A stretch of DNA of 64,000 bases from Faucicola tetraodonis (GTDB taxonomy: Bacteria; Pseudomonadota; Gammaproteobacteria; Pseudomonadales; Moraxellaceae), in the NCBI GenBank assembly GCA_032017425.1, contig DALZPW010000009.1; one strand, 5' to 3'. Below the pieces are notes generated by a model. It did not search any database and was not told the origin of the DNA. It was given only the letters and a program-made list of their open reading frames with translations. A program made the position numbers and the translations under genes. Positions 9,101 through 17,947 of the stretch are shown here, one piece after another. Every line of letters begins with the position of its first letter. Within the stretch, counting starts at the first letter, position 1.

Positions 9101-9439
9101 ATTTATTTAAATTTATTAATTTTATTGTGCATTTTTACTAATCAAAAAATTTTGCCTATTGTTTGATTAGTAACATTTTTTCATCAAGAAGTTATCATTT
9201 TATTACACTAATTAAACCCAACCCCCCAATTCTATCATTTAATTTTTTGGATATCTTTTTTTAGCCACTAGCTACTATAAGCGCACTAAAAATAAAAAAA
9301 AAGATATCTTTATCTATCCTATTAATTGTTAATTTTTTTCTAGTTTTTTACTTTCACTTGCACAAGCCATTACTCTATTAATGAATCTTACTATATTAGT
9401 AACATAATTTACATAAAATTACATTGTAACTTGGCTACT
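9101..9439. other. AT-rich gap between lpxC and the dciA-like gene
   Basis: About 340 bases, strongly AT-rich. Besides the terminator it holds a second perfect 13-base inverted repeat (GATATC plus seven T at 9250-9262, mirrored at 9296-9308) with a 33-base loop. I see no reading frame or RNA gene. Confidence 0.5.
9135..9180 (+). terminator. AT-rich intrinsic terminator after lpxC
   Basis: TTACTAATCAAA (9135-9146) is the perfect 12-base inverse of TTTGATTAGTAA (9162-9173), with a 15-base spacer and a following CATTTTTT. The stem is AT-rich but long. Confidence 0.65.
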
Positions 9440-9928
9440 TTAGTCTTTTATCAGTTTTTGTAACGCCGTTCTAAGTGGCTCGTTATCCGTGACAAGGTCA
9501 CATAGCTGTGTTATATTTCGCTTCGTAAATTCGCTTAGCTCACAATTCTTTACATTGCTAACATTATGATTACACTGTAAACCTGGCATTTGCGAGCCAT
9601 GAATAGCTTTGACAATCACCACCCGAAAACGTAACTGATTAAATTGATGAAAATTGTTGTCGAACGCTTGCAGGGTTGATAGTAGGTGCTGCTGGTTGTA
9701 ATTGAGGTGATTGGCAAGGGTATGACTGTTCGTACTCACCACAAGTCTAAACGATTCACAAGCAATCACTTGTAAGCTTGCTAAGACCTCTTGAGGCAAC
9801 ACGTTTTGCCAAGCGCTGCGAACATCGTTCGTCAATTGCTGTAACTGCTGCAGCTTTTTTTGAAACGGTAATTGATAGTTGGCAAGACGCTCAGTGCGGG
9901 AAGCAAGATGGTTGGTTGGTTTTTTCAT
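9440..9928 (-). CDS. DUF721 / DciA-like protein
   Basis: A 162-residue protein that resembles the DUF721 family, whose characterised member DciA loads or activates the replicative helicase DnaB in bacteria without DnaC. Visible family-like features are the helical N-terminal half, the segment with VIACESFRLVVSTNSHTLAN, and the later LRFRVVIVKA strand. The start is taken as ATG 9928 (MKKPTNH); upstream in-frame starts up to 10069 would add 47 poorly family-like residues. No strong ribosome site is visible. It is a single minus-strand gene, divergent from the M23 peptidase. Family assignment is by recognition and moderate. Confidence 0.65.
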   Translation of the reverse strand: MKKPTNHLASRTERLANYQLPFQKKLQQLQQLTNDVRSAWQNVLPQEVLASLQVIACESFRLVVSTNSHTLANHLNYNQQHLLSTLQAFDNNFHQFNQLRFRVVIVKAIHGSQMPGLQCNHNVSNVKNCELSEFTKRNITQLCDLVTDNEPLRTALQKLIKD

Positions 9929-10078
9929 AGTCAATGAGCAGTGTGGTGGGTAGTTAAGCGACAAAAATTTTGATTTAGTCTTAGTATTGGGTCTTAGTGT
10001 TAGTGTAGGTGATTTTAAGACCAAGTTATAGTGAATTAAATCTTGCCAATGCGCTAAAGCAGCGTTCACATGACATTG

Positions 10079-10108
10079 GCATAGGGTTTAATAGCATAAG
10101 GTTTAACA
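10079..10108. repeat. 15-bp tandem repeat, two copies
   Basis: GCATAGGGTTTAATA (10079-10093) is followed by GCATAAGGTTTAACA (10094-10108), 13 of 15 identical. It lies directly upstream of the M23 peptidase start. Confidence 0.65.
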
Positions 10109-10119
10109 AAGGATAAAAG

Positions 10120-10815
10120 ATGAAATTAGCTCTAATCGCATTGCCAGTTGTTGCTTTAACCACAATGAGTGTTGCACAAGCTCAAATTCTATCGATTACC
10201 AATGCCGGTAAAACCAGTCAAGTTATTGTTCGTGAAGATGATGGTGAAGATTATTATCTGCCTTCAGATGCCGTTAATGCCGCCATCAAAAATCTAAGCC
10301 AGCAAACCCAGCAAAAAGAAGACCGCCTCGCAAGTTTAGCACAAAAACTATCGACCCAGCCAACCACCATTATCAACATGCCTGCAATGGGCAGCTATGC
10401 GGGTAATGGCATGTTGGCGTTGCGCCCAATTACGTCATCTGCGCGCATGAGTTCAGGTTTCGGCTATCGTATCCACCCTGTCACTGGTAAATCACAGTTT
10501 CATAAAGGCATGGACTTTGCTGCTCCCATCGGCACCCCTATTTATGCCACAGGTAATGGTGTGGTGACTTTCTCAGGTTGGGGTACAGGGTATGGTCGTC
10601 ATGTTGAAGTGGATCATGGCAACGGTACTGTCACGCGTTACGCACATACCTCTGCAAACTATGTTAACGTTGGCGATACAGTGTATGCAAACCAGCAAAT
10701 CGCTGCAGTAGGCAACACGGGTCGTTCAACAGGCGCCCACTTACATTATGAAGTACGCCAAAATGGTCAAGCTGTCAATCCACAAACTTACTTGGCAATG
10801 GCGCCAGCGCGTTAA
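10120..10815 (+). CDS. Secreted M23 family metallopeptidase
   Basis: A LytM/M23-type zinc endopeptidase, expected to cut peptide cross-links of peptidoglycan in the periplasm. The 231-residue protein starts with a signal peptide (about residues 1-21, ending AQA), followed by a short coiled linker and the M23 domain. The zinc site is complete: H128 and D132 (HKGMDFAAP) and the HLH pair H207/H209 (GAHLHYEVR). A complete site suggests an active enzyme rather than an EnvC/NlpD-type activator. The gene stands alone and ends in a clear terminator. Confidence 0.9.
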   Translation: MKLALIALPVVALTTMSVAQAQILSITNAGKTSQVIVREDDGEDYYLPSDAVNAAIKNLSQQTQQKEDRLASLAQKLSTQPTTIINMPAMGSYAGNGMLALRPITSSARMSSGFGYRIHPVTGKSQFHKGMDFAAPIGTPIYATGNGVVTFSGWGTGYGRHVEVDHGNGTVTRYAHTSANYVNVGDTVYANQQIAAVGNTGRSTGAHLHYEVRQNGQAVNPQTYLAMAPAR

Positions 10816-10838
10816 TCGTGACAATATCTCGGTATATA

Positions 10839-10866
10839 AAAAAACTGGCTTATAAGCCAGTTTTTA
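10839..10866. terminator. Bidirectional terminator
   Basis: A perfect palindrome, AAACTGGCTTA / TAAGCCAGTTT, with A- and T-runs on both sides. It lies between the convergent M23 gene and the DOMON-like gene and could serve both. Confidence 0.85.
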
Positions 10867-10901
10867 TTTTTCGCGGTACTATGGTTTAAAACCATCATAA
10901 T

Positions 10902-11672
10902 TTAGATGTTTATCCAGTGTGCCTTGTTATGAAAGTCCGCTGGGTGTGCATGCTGTATGGCCCAATAACTCATTTCATTGACGGTTGGAGCTGAGTTGGC
11001 TGCTAAGCCACTGTCAGACGGTTGCTGAATCACACGCGTTGGATTTAGCGCATAATTACCATTTGCACCCACTAACTTGTCCAATGCTGATTTGGCAAAT
11101 GTCATACCGACACGAAAAGTACCAACGCTAAACGCGTATTGCTGCTCTACCGCTCGTACATGGGTGAGGAGCATTGGACTTGCAGAACACCAAAAAACAA
11201 GCGGCAGTTCGGTATCTTTTATAACGGCCTGGCTAAAAAAATTGATATCTTCACCATAAGTCAGCGCTGTGATAGGCAAGCGCCGAGGGGGTAATGCATT
11301 CGGTGTCCGATAGCTGTCAAAATAATAAAGATTAAACTCACCATTGGTCGCCAAATTGACCTCAAGATACGGGCTATCCGCTTGGCTATCTTTGGCAATA
11401 AAACACTCAAAACAATCTGCTTGCCATAAATAATCTTGGCGCATCACACGTTCAAGTACCAATGGGCTAAATGTCGGAAAATTTGCCCATAGACCAGCTT
11501 GGAGAGCGGTTTGACTATCATCAATCTTGGGATGGGTAGCATCAAATAAGATAGTTAAAAATTTACTATCAGCGACCACCTGTACTGAGAGCCGGTAGTC
11601 CAGTGTTGCCGATACGGTGAGTGGTTCAACCGTGCCCGTCAGTGCGAATGTCACACCCTGTAACGCGTTCAT
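10902..11672 (-). CDS. DOMON-like domain protein, function unknown
   Basis: A 256-residue protein without signal peptide. The central segment with DCFECFIAKDS, PYLEVNLATNGEFNLYYFDSYR-like order resembles the DOMON-like (carbohydrate-binding-fold) domain found in small bacterial proteins near murB or cell-wall genes. I cannot assign a reaction. The start is taken at ATG 11672 (MNALQG); reading frames starting further upstream overlap yhbY. It follows yhbY by 7 bases and is probably translated from the same mRNA. Confidence 0.6.
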   Translation of the reverse strand: MNALQGVTFALTGTVEPLTVSATLDYRLSVQVVADSKFLTILFDATHPKIDDSQTALQAGLWANFPTFSPLVLERVMRQDYLWQADCFECFIAKDSQADSPYLEVNLATNGEFNLYYFDSYRTPNALPPRRLPITALTYGEDINFFSQAVIKDTELPLVFWCSASPMLLTHVRAVEQQYAFSVGTFRVGMTFAKSALDKLVGANGNYALNPTRVIQQPSDSGLAANSAPTVNEMSYWAIQHAHPADFHNKAHWINI

Positions 11673-11679
11673 TGTAGCC

Positions 11680-11997
11680 TTAGCCAAAACGTACCAAGTT
11701 TGATAACTTAGGATTGGCGTCCAGATTGCGACGCAATAACAATACCATACGACCGATACTGGTGACCAAAATCGCATCAGTGGCTTCAGCAATCGCATTT
11801 GCCACAGCGTCACGATCTGCTTTGCTACCGGCTGGGATTTTTACTTTAATCAGCTCATGATCGTTCAGTGCGCGCCCAATTTCTTCAATAACGGTTGGGG
11901 TAACGCCTTGACCCCCAATCATTACCACAGGGTTTAGCTGGTGACCGATGCCTTTTAAATGTTTAATATCAGCATTTGATAAGCTTGAATTTGCCAT
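11680..11997 (-). CDS. yhbY: YhbY-type CRM-domain RNA-binding protein
   Basis: A 105-residue CRM-domain protein. YhbY associates with pre-50S ribosomal particles and is thought to help ribosome assembly. The fold signature is visible: N-terminal LKGIGHQLNPVVMIGGQGVT, the helix VIEEIGRALNDHELIKVKI, and a C-terminal strand IGRMVLLLRRN. ATG 11997 (MANSSLS) fits the family's length. It is divergent from rlmE, exactly as in many gammaproteobacteria, and heads a two-gene unit with the DOMON-like gene. Confidence 0.93.
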   Translation of the reverse strand: MANSSLSNADIKHLKGIGHQLNPVVMIGGQGVTPTVIEEIGRALNDHELIKVKIPAGSKADRDAVANAIAEATDAILVTSIGRMVLLLRRNLDANPKLSNLVRFG

Positions 11998-12074
11998 AAC
12001 TGTCAATTGACCTATAAAAAAATTAGCCAGCATTATACCATATTAATCATTTTGCCTAATAAATTATGGGCAAT

Positions 12075-12102
12075 ACATAGGCAAAAACACATAGGCAAAA
12101 AC
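12075..12102. repeat. 14-bp perfect tandem repeat, two copies
   Basis: ACATAGGCAAAAAC occurs twice back to back (12075-12088 and 12089-12102). Confidence 0.8.
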
Positions 12103-12192
12103 GCTGCCATGACTTATCAATCCACAAAAATCACTGGATTAAAAAAATCAATAGCCAATCCATGAGTTAACGCAAGCTAACTTGGTGAAATA

Positions 12193-12201
12193 TGCTAAAA
12201 T
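12193..12201 (+). promoter_or_regulatory. Extended -10 promoter element for rlmE
   Basis: TGCTAAAAT, an extended -10 form, lies about 130 bases upstream of rlmE. It is related to the TGCTATGAT elements at murG and ftsQ. Confidence 0.35.
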
Positions 12202-12326
12202 AACAGCCTTAACCCTTGAGATTGTCAAATTTACCGATAGTCATTCTAGGATGGCTTTGGGTTTTTTAGCCAAATCCCAAGTGAAGAATTTTTAAACTAT
12301 ATATAAAGGGTAGTTTGTAGAGAATT

Positions 12327-12959
12327 ATGGCAACGCGTATTACCAACAAAAAATTGTCCAAAAGTAGCCGTGCGTGGATGAAAGAGCACATTGACGACCA
12401 CTATGTCAAACTTGCCCAGCGCGATGGCTATCGGGCAAGAGCGGCTTACAAATTGCTAGAAATCAACGAAAAACTGCAACTGATTAAAAAAGGCATGACG
12501 GTAGTCGATTTGGGTTCTGCCCCAGGCAGCTGGTCGCAAGTTGCGGGCAAACTAGTCGGTGACACTGGCAAGCTCATCGCCTCAGACATCTTGCCGATGG
12601 ATACGTTAGAGAATGTGACCTTTATCCAAGGTGATTTTCGTGAGCAAGCAGTGTTTGACAACATCATGGCAGAAGTCGCCGATAAAAAAGTGGAAGTGGT
12701 GCTATCTGACATGGCGCCCAATACCTCGGGGTTTTCTGCAGTCGATCAGCCACGCATGATTTATTTATGTGAGCTTGCCATGGACTTTGCCGAGCAAGTG
12801 CTCCCTGAAGGTGGCACCTTAGTGATTAAGGTATTCCAAGGCGAAGGCTCTGATGCCTTACGAAAAAATATGCAGCAGCGTTTTAGTAAAGTGCGCAGTA
12901 TCAAGCCTGCAGCGTCACGCGCACGCTCAAAAGAAATGTATTGGATAGCCACCAAATAA
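12327..12959 (+). CDS. rlmE: 23S rRNA (uridine-2'-O-) methyltransferase RlmE
   Basis: RlmE (FtsJ/RrmJ) methylates the 2'-OH of U2552 in the 23S rRNA A loop using SAM, a late step of 50S maturation. The 210-residue protein has the SAM-binding motif DLGSAPGSWSQ around residues 61-71 and the lysine/aspartate/glutamate catalytic framework, including SDMAPNTSG and the C-terminal SRARSKEMY. Length matches the family. It is followed by ftsH, the classical order. Confidence 0.97.
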   Translation: MATRITNKKLSKSSRAWMKEHIDDHYVKLAQRDGYRARAAYKLLEINEKLQLIKKGMTVVDLGSAPGSWSQVAGKLVGDTGKLIASDILPMDTLENVTFIQGDFREQAVFDNIMAEVADKKVEVVLSDMAPNTSGFSAVDQPRMIYLCELAMDFAEQVLPEGGTLVIKVFQGEGSDALRKNMQQRFSKVRSIKPAASRARSKEMYWIATK

Positions 12960-13072
12960 GGTAATTTGCTTTAGTCTATCCCTGAACTTGACTAGACAAA
13001 AATTGGTAATATGTTTTTACTAGAAAATAACAGAGAATTCGCTTGATAATGTTAAGGTAAATCCATATATCA

Positions 13073-13081
13073 TGCTATATT
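13073..13081 (+). promoter_or_regulatory. Possible extended -10 element upstream of ftsH
   Basis: TGCTATATT lies about 100 bases upstream of ftsH. The hexamer TATATT is a two-base variant, so this is weak on its own; it is listed because the same TGCTA core recurs. Confidence 0.25.
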
Positions 13082-13181
13082 GAAAGATTAATGTAACGTC
13101 CATTTTTGGTGAAAAATCTACCTATCTTTGGTAAACATTTTGATTTAACCCCACTTTTTAATCAACCCCCTAACGCGAAGG

Positions 13182-15104
13182 ATGAAAAACAACGTGAGCG
13201 ACATGGTAAAAAATACCTTATTGTGGTTAGTTGTGATAGGGGTATTAGTGCTAGTCTTTAGCAATTTTGATACCCGCAATGAACCTGATAAGCTCAATTA
13301 CTCCCAATTTGTCACTGCGGTGGCAACTGACCAGGTCAAAAGTGTCAAAATTGATGGTGAGCAAATTTCTGGTGAAAAGAAAAACGGCTCAACCTTTGAG
13401 ACAGTGCGTCCTGCCGTCACTGACACTGAGCTAATGCCAAAGCTTATCAAGCATAATGTTGAAGTTCAAGGCGCCACCCCTGAACGTCAAGGCGTAATGA
13501 TGCAATTACTGATTGCAAGCTTCCCAGTGCTATTGATTATTGGTTTGTTCTTATTCATCATGCGTAATATGAGCGGTGGTGGTGCAGGCGGTGGTCGCGG
13601 TATGGGTCCGATGAGTTTTGGTAAATCTAAAGCCAAAATGCTATCAGAAGACCAAATCAAAGTGACATTTGCAGATGTAGCAGGGTGTGATGAAGCCAAG
13701 CAAGAAGTGACAGAAATTGTCGACTTCTTACGTGACCCAGAGAAGTTTACCAAACTTGGCGCGACTATTCCACGTGGTGTATTGATGGTAGGTCCACCTG
13801 GTACTGGTAAAACTTTGCTTGCCAAAGCGATTGCAGGCGAAGCCAAAGTACCATTTTTCTCAATTTCAGGTTCTGACTTTGTTGAGATGTTTGTGGGTGT
13901 CGGTGCAAGCCGTGTGCGTGATATGTTTGAACAAGCCAAGAAAAATGCCCCTTGTATCATCTTTATTGACGAGATTGATGCTGTCGGTCGTCATCGCGGC
14001 GCAGGCATGGGCGGTGGTCATGACGAACGTGAACAAACTTTAAACCAGTTATTGGTTGAGATGGATGGTTTTGAAGGCAATGATGGGGTAATCGTGATTG
14101 CGGCAACCAACCGCGTCGATGTACTCGATAAAGCATTGTTGCGCCCAGGGCGTTTCGACCGTCAAGTACAAGTTGGGTTGCCTGATATCAAAGGTCGTGA
14201 GCAAATTCTTCGTGTACACATGAAAAAATTGCCCTCAACAATTGGCGTCGATATTCGTTCATTGGCGCGTGGTACGCCAGGTTTCAGTGGTGCACAATTA
14301 GCGAATTTGGTGAACGAGGCGGCGCTATTTGCTGCACGTAACAACAAAGCGTCAGTTGATATGAACGACTTTGAAGAGGCCAAAGATAAGCTTTATATGG
14401 GTCCAGAACGTAAATCGATGGTATTGCGTGAAGAAGAGCGTCGTGCAACGGCGTATCATGAAGCAGGGCATGCCTTAGTGGCTGAAATGCTACCCGGTAC
14501 CGACCCTGTTCATAAGGTGACTATTATGCCGCGTGGCTGGGCATTGGGAGTCACTTGGCAGTTGCCAGAACATGATCAAACCAGCGTTTATAAATCAAAA
14601 ATGCTAAATGACATTGCGATTTTATTTGGTGGTCGTATCGCTGAAGAAGTCTTTATCAATCAGCAATCGACTGGTGCGTCAAATGACTTTGAACGTGCTA
14701 CCAAAATGGCGCGTGCGATGGTTACCAAATACGGTATGTCAGATGCCATGGGTGTGATGGTGTATGAAGAAGATGAAAACCAAGGTTACTTTGGTGCCTC
14801 ATCTCGCACTATCTCAGAAGCGACCCAGCAGAAAGTGGACGATGAAGTTCGTCGTATCCTAGAAGCGCAGTATGATATCGCACGTGCATTAATTGAAGGT
14901 AATGCGGACAAAATGCATGCTATGGTTGATGCGTTAATGAAATGGGAAACTATCGACCGTGACCAATTGCAAGACATTATGGCGGGTATCCCACCACGCG
15001 AGCCTAAAGTTTATCAAGAGCCTGTTAGAGTAAATTTCGATAAACCAAGCAACCCACCGTCAAGTGGGTCGGGCTTAACCCCGCCGCCGTTACCTGCAAT
15101 GTAA
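13182..15104 (+). CDS. ftsH: ATP-dependent zinc metalloprotease FtsH
   Basis: FtsH is the membrane-bound hexameric AAA+ protease that degrades misfolded membrane proteins and regulators such as LpxC, encoded earlier in this window. The 640-residue protein has two membrane segments (about residues 9-26 and 105-127) around a periplasmic domain, a Gly-rich linker, Walker A GPPGTGKT, Walker B FIDEIDAVG, the second-region AATNR motif, and the zinc site HEAGH with H426, E427 and H430. The C-terminus is Pro/Ser-rich. GAAGGA precedes the ATG at 13182. A terminator follows, so folP has its own start or relies on read-through. Confidence 0.98.
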   Translation: MKNNVSDMVKNTLLWLVVIGVLVLVFSNFDTRNEPDKLNYSQFVTAVATDQVKSVKIDGEQISGEKKNGSTFETVRPAVTDTELMPKLIKHNVEVQGATPERQGVMMQLLIASFPVLLIIGLFLFIMRNMSGGGAGGGRGMGPMSFGKSKAKMLSEDQIKVTFADVAGCDEAKQEVTEIVDFLRDPEKFTKLGATIPRGVLMVGPPGTGKTLLAKAIAGEAKVPFFSISGSDFVEMFVGVGASRVRDMFEQAKKNAPCIIFIDEIDAVGRHRGAGMGGGHDEREQTLNQLLVEMDGFEGNDGVIVIAATNRVDVLDKALLRPGRFDRQVQVGLPDIKGREQILRVHMKKLPSTIGVDIRSLARGTPGFSGAQLANLVNEAALFAARNNKASVDMNDFEEAKDKLYMGPERKSMVLREEERRATAYHEAGHALVAEMLPGTDPVHKVTIMPRGWALGVTWQLPEHDQTSVYKSKMLNDIAILFGGRIAEEVFINQQSTGASNDFERATKMARAMVTKYGMSDAMGVMVYEEDENQGYFGASSRTISEATQQKVDDEVRRILEAQYDIARALIEGNADKMHAMVDALMKWETIDRDQLQDIMAGIPPREPKVYQEPVRVNFDKPSNPPSSGSGLTPPPLPAM

Positions 15105-15127
15105 ATTATCCATGATATGAGTTACTC

Positions 15128-15160
15128 AAAAACCGCTACCAACTTGATAGCGGTTTTTTT
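15128..15160 (+). terminator. Intrinsic terminator after ftsH
   Basis: AACCGCTA pairs with TAGCGGTT (stem 15131-15155) across a 9-base loop, followed by a run of T. Confidence 0.85.
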
Positions 15161-15208
15161 GTTTTTCACTTAAAATAGTAAAAAATTTTAGCAATCATTG
15201 TGGACATC

Positions 15209-16087
15209 ATGCAGTTACAGCCCATTCCCAACTTTGCCATTCATTATCATAATCAAACGCTCGATTTATCTAATCCCCATATCATGGGTATTTTAAATGT
15301 CACCCCAGATTCATTTTCTGATGGTGGTCGATATAATCATATCGACCAAGGCTTGCGTCATACCGAGCAGATGATCAAAGACGGGGCGACGATTATCGAT
15401 GTGGGTGGTGAATCTACTCGCCCAAATGCCAGCCCTGTGAGTGAGCAAGAAGAAGTTGACCGCGTCATCAAAGTGGTTGAAGCGATTAATCATAACTTTG
15501 GTGAGCAAGTGTGGGTGTCGGTCGATACCAGTAGCCCGACCGTGATGACACTCGCCAGTCAAGTCGGCGCCAAAATTTGGAATGATGTACGAGCCTTGAC
15601 GCGCCCCGATGCCATTGCTACCGCTGCCAAACTAGATATCCCTGTCATGCTCATGCATATGCGCGGTGAGCCAACGACCATGAATCAGCTAGATGATTAT
15701 CAAGACTTATATACCGATGTTATTACTGAGTTACAGCAGCGCATTGATGAGGTTATAGCGGGTGGGGTCAGACGTGACAATCTTATCATTGACCCAGGGT
15801 TTGGCTTTGCCAAAAACGCCCAGCAAAATCTGGCATGGCTGAATGAATTTTATCGGTTGCATAGGTTTAACTTACCTGTCATGGTGGCATTATCCCGTAA
15901 ACGCTTTGTTGGCGAAGTCCTCAAGTCAGCCAATCTACCCCATGACCCTACCGATAGAGATGTTGCTAGTATGGTTGCAGCCTTATTTGCTGTGCAGCAA
16001 GGGGCGTGTATCTTGCGCACCCATAATGTAGCAGCGACTAAAGCAGGGCTTGCGATGTGGCAAGCGACGCAACAGGCAAAAGCTTAA
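15209..16087 (+). CDS. folP: Dihydropteroate synthase
   Basis: FolP condenses p-aminobenzoate with the pterin diphosphate to give dihydropteroate; it is the sulfonamide target. The 292-residue TIM-barrel protein shows both family signatures: GILNVTPDSFSDGG near the N-terminus and IIDVGGESTRPNA after it, then DPGFGFAK. The p-aminobenzoate comes from pabC, also in this window. Start is uncertain between ATG 15209 and GTG 15200; neither has a clear ribosome site. ftsH-folP is the usual gene order. Confidence 0.96.
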   Translation: MQLQPIPNFAIHYHNQTLDLSNPHIMGILNVTPDSFSDGGRYNHIDQGLRHTEQMIKDGATIIDVGGESTRPNASPVSEQEEVDRVIKVVEAINHNFGEQVWVSVDTSSPTVMTLASQVGAKIWNDVRALTRPDAIATAAKLDIPVMLMHMRGEPTTMNQLDDYQDLYTDVITELQQRIDEVIAGGVRRDNLIIDPGFGFAKNAQQNLAWLNEFYRLHRFNLPVMVALSRKRFVGEVLKSANLPHDPTDRDVASMVAALFAVQQGACILRTHNVAATKAGLAMWQATQQAKA

Positions 16088-16137
16088 TAACAGGTAAAAA
16101 AATACATGAATTTAACGCGCAACGACAAGGATTTATC

Positions 16138-16404
16138 ATGAGTGACAATCAGCCAGAACCTACATTAGAGCAGCGCAAAGTCATCTATCGTGCCAGACGC
16201 GGTCTAAAAGAACTCGATTATTATTTTGACCCGTATGTGAGAGCGCACTATCTAAAAGCCGACTCACGAGAGCAGCAAATTTTTGCAGAATTGGTGAAAG
16301 AAGAAGATCCTGATTTGCTGGATTGGTTTTTACACAATCATCCGACCAAGCCAGAATTTGCTGATTTGATAGCCAAGCTCAAATCATTAAAAGCTTCTTC
16401 TTAA
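16138..16404 (+). CDS. sdhE: FAD assembly factor SdhE
   Basis: SdhE (YgfY) helps attach FAD covalently to the flavoprotein subunit of succinate dehydrogenase. The 88-residue all-helical protein carries the diagnostic RGxxE-type motif (RRGLKELD) and the later EEDPDLLDWF segment. AAGGAT precedes the ATG at 16138. It is 9 bases upstream of a YgfX-like gene, the conserved ygfY-ygfX pair. Confidence 0.92.
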   Translation: MSDNQPEPTLEQRKVIYRARRGLKELDYYFDPYVRAHYLKADSREQQIFAELVKEEDPDLLDWFLHNHPTKPEFADLIAKLKSLKASS

Positions 16405-16413
16405 TTGATTTAG

Positions 16414-16935
16414 ATGAACGAGCGCTACTTGTCGCGTCATAACACCGCATTTATTGATATTGATGCCACGCTCAAACCCAGTGTGGATAAAAAACTGCTT
16501 TGGGGAGCTTGTTTATGGGTGGTTGTTGGCATTTTGGCACTCGTACCTTTGGCGCTTATTTATAAACTTTTGCTAGGTATGGTCGCTATAGCCAGTCTTT
16601 GGTTAGGGCAAATATCCAGTTGTCACTTATTGGCTATTTCATCGTTACACGCCAAACCGCAAACTAACAATCAAACCTCACCTTATGACAACTTTGATTT
16701 TTTAACTTGGCAAATCCAGTGGGTACGTGGGGTTGTCAAAGTGCCTAGACAGAGTAAACAAGCGGTGTGGCAGGCAAATTTGCTGGGCATCGCTGATATG
16801 GGGTGCTTGGTGATTTTAACATTTGGCTTGATAGAATCAGCGCCAGCTAAAATCAGCGTAACCATTTGGCAAGACCAAGTGGACCGCGATACATGGCGGC
16901 AATTTAAGGTGCTAGCGAACACGCTGGAGCGATAA
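16414..16935 (+). CDS. YgfX-like inner-membrane protein
   Basis: A 173-residue protein with two hydrophobic segments near residues 28-50 and 52-72 and a soluble remainder. The C-terminal stretch IWQDQVDRDTWRQFKVL matches the end of the YgfX family (a W-x-D-x(5)-W-R-x-L-type motif). Together with its position directly after sdhE this supports YgfX. In E. coli the pair was once proposed as a toxin-antitoxin system (CptAB), but SdhE has a well-supported flavinylation role. The protein is longer than the E. coli one, with an insertion of about 25 polar residues in the middle. Confidence 0.7.
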   Translation: MNERYLSRHNTAFIDIDATLKPSVDKKLLWGACLWVVVGILALVPLALIYKLLLGMVAIASLWLGQISSCHLLAISSLHAKPQTNNQTSPYDNFDFLTWQIQWVRGVVKVPRQSKQAVWQANLLGIADMGCLVILTFGLIESAPAKISVTIWQDQVDRDTWRQFKVLANTLER

Positions 16936-17104
16936 CAAAAATGGTATATAAGTTATATTCAATATTGCTACAATTAAATCAACCAAGTGTTGAGGCGACT
17001 GCGCATTTTAGCTTGAACTTAAGTGCAGTTGGCAATGGGCGTGCATCAGTGCATTATTATTGGTGATATACGACAATCATTGAAAAAGATAAAAGGGAAT
17101 GACC

Positions 17105-17812
17105 ATGGGTCTATTAACAAGTCTAGTAACACAAGTGGCGCAAAATGCCATTCAAAGCAAAATGGGCGGTCAAAGCCAAGCAGATATGGGCGGCCTAGGG
17201 AATATTTTTGGTAATGTTTTAGGCGGCGGGATGCAGCAGCCACAAATGCAGTCAAATGGTTTTGGTTTGGATGATATCATCGGTATGGCAATGAACCAAA
17301 ATCAAGGTATGTCCCAAGGTGGCGTGCTAGGACAAGTGCTGGGTAGCGTGCTAGGGGGAGGCATGGGCGGCGGCCTAAGCGGTGGTATAGGCAATAACGT
17401 AGGTATGAACCAATTTCCACAAAGTCAAAGTGGCTTTGGTGGTAAGGGTATGTTAATGGCGGCTTTGTTGCCAATCGCGTTAATGTTTATTCAGCGTAAT
17501 GGGGGTCTATCAGGTGCTTTTAATAAAATCCAAAATATGGGATTTGGGCATCAAGCCAACTCTTGGATGAGTGCGCATCAATCAAACCAACCGCTGGATG
17601 CTAATGATATCAATCAGCTATTTGATAATGATGAGTTGGCGCAAGTTGCGTCACAAACTGGTGTCGACCAAAGTGAAGTCCGTCAAAGTATGGCGGAGCT
17701 TTTGCCACAGTTATTTGATAGTTTGACGCCAAATGGCGATACCCAAACTGAGAGCCAGGCCAACAAAGAAATCAGTGATATTTTATCGCAATTAGGAAAT
17801 GCGAATCGCTAA
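17105..17812 (+). CDS. YidB-like (DUF937) protein
   Basis: A 235-residue protein with an N-terminal MGLLTSLVTQVAQNAI helix, a long Gly/Met/Gln-rich middle (roughly residues 20-110) and a short hydrophobic segment (MLMAALLPIALMF). The C-terminal part (FDNDELAQVASQTGVDQSEV, then LLPQLFDSLTPNG) matches the YidB/DUF937 family, whose role is unknown. ATG 17105 is favoured over ATG 17099 because AAGGGA sits six bases before it. The glycine-rich region is low complexity. The gene stands alone with a terminator. Confidence 0.7.
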   Translation: MGLLTSLVTQVAQNAIQSKMGGQSQADMGGLGNIFGNVLGGGMQQPQMQSNGFGLDDIIGMAMNQNQGMSQGGVLGQVLGSVLGGGMGGGLSGGIGNNVGMNQFPQSQSGFGGKGMLMAALLPIALMFIQRNGGLSGAFNKIQNMGFGHQANSWMSAHQSNQPLDANDINQLFDNDELAQVASQTGVDQSEVRQSMAELLPQLFDSLTPNGDTQTESQANKEISDILSQLGNANR

Positions 17813-17823
17813 ATTAGTATGAC

Positions 17824-17857
17824 TAAAAAAAGCTAGTGACAAACTGGCTTTTTTTAT
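17824..17857 (+). terminator. Terminator after the YidB-like gene
   Basis: AAAAAAGCTAG and CTGGCTTTTTTT form an imperfect stem across a 7-base loop, ending in a T-run, 12 bases after the stop. Confidence 0.65.
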
Positions 17858-17947
17858 TGGGTTTTCCTGCGCTCTCTTGGGCAAATTTTGGTTTTGTCTA
17901 TTTTATCTAAAGCGTAGGCGAGTGCGTAGTGCTTTTTTATGAGAAAG

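Larger units (their letters stand above)
11998..12326. other. Divergent intergenic region yhbY | rlmE
   Basis: About 330 bases. It contains a 14-base tandem repeat, an extended -10 element facing rlmE, and a weak hairpin (TGGCT/AGCCA near 12252-12275) in the rlmE leader. No reading frame is seen. Confidence 0.5.

Noticed and set aside
9928..10069. Longer start for the dciA-like gene
   Set aside because: The extra 47 residues are low complexity and not family-like, although the shorter start lacks a clear ribosome site, so some doubt remains.
16138..16935. sdhE-ygfX as a toxin-antitoxin system
   Set aside because: This pair was once described as CptAB, but the RGxxE motif and the established flavinylation role of SdhE make a housekeeping role the better reading.
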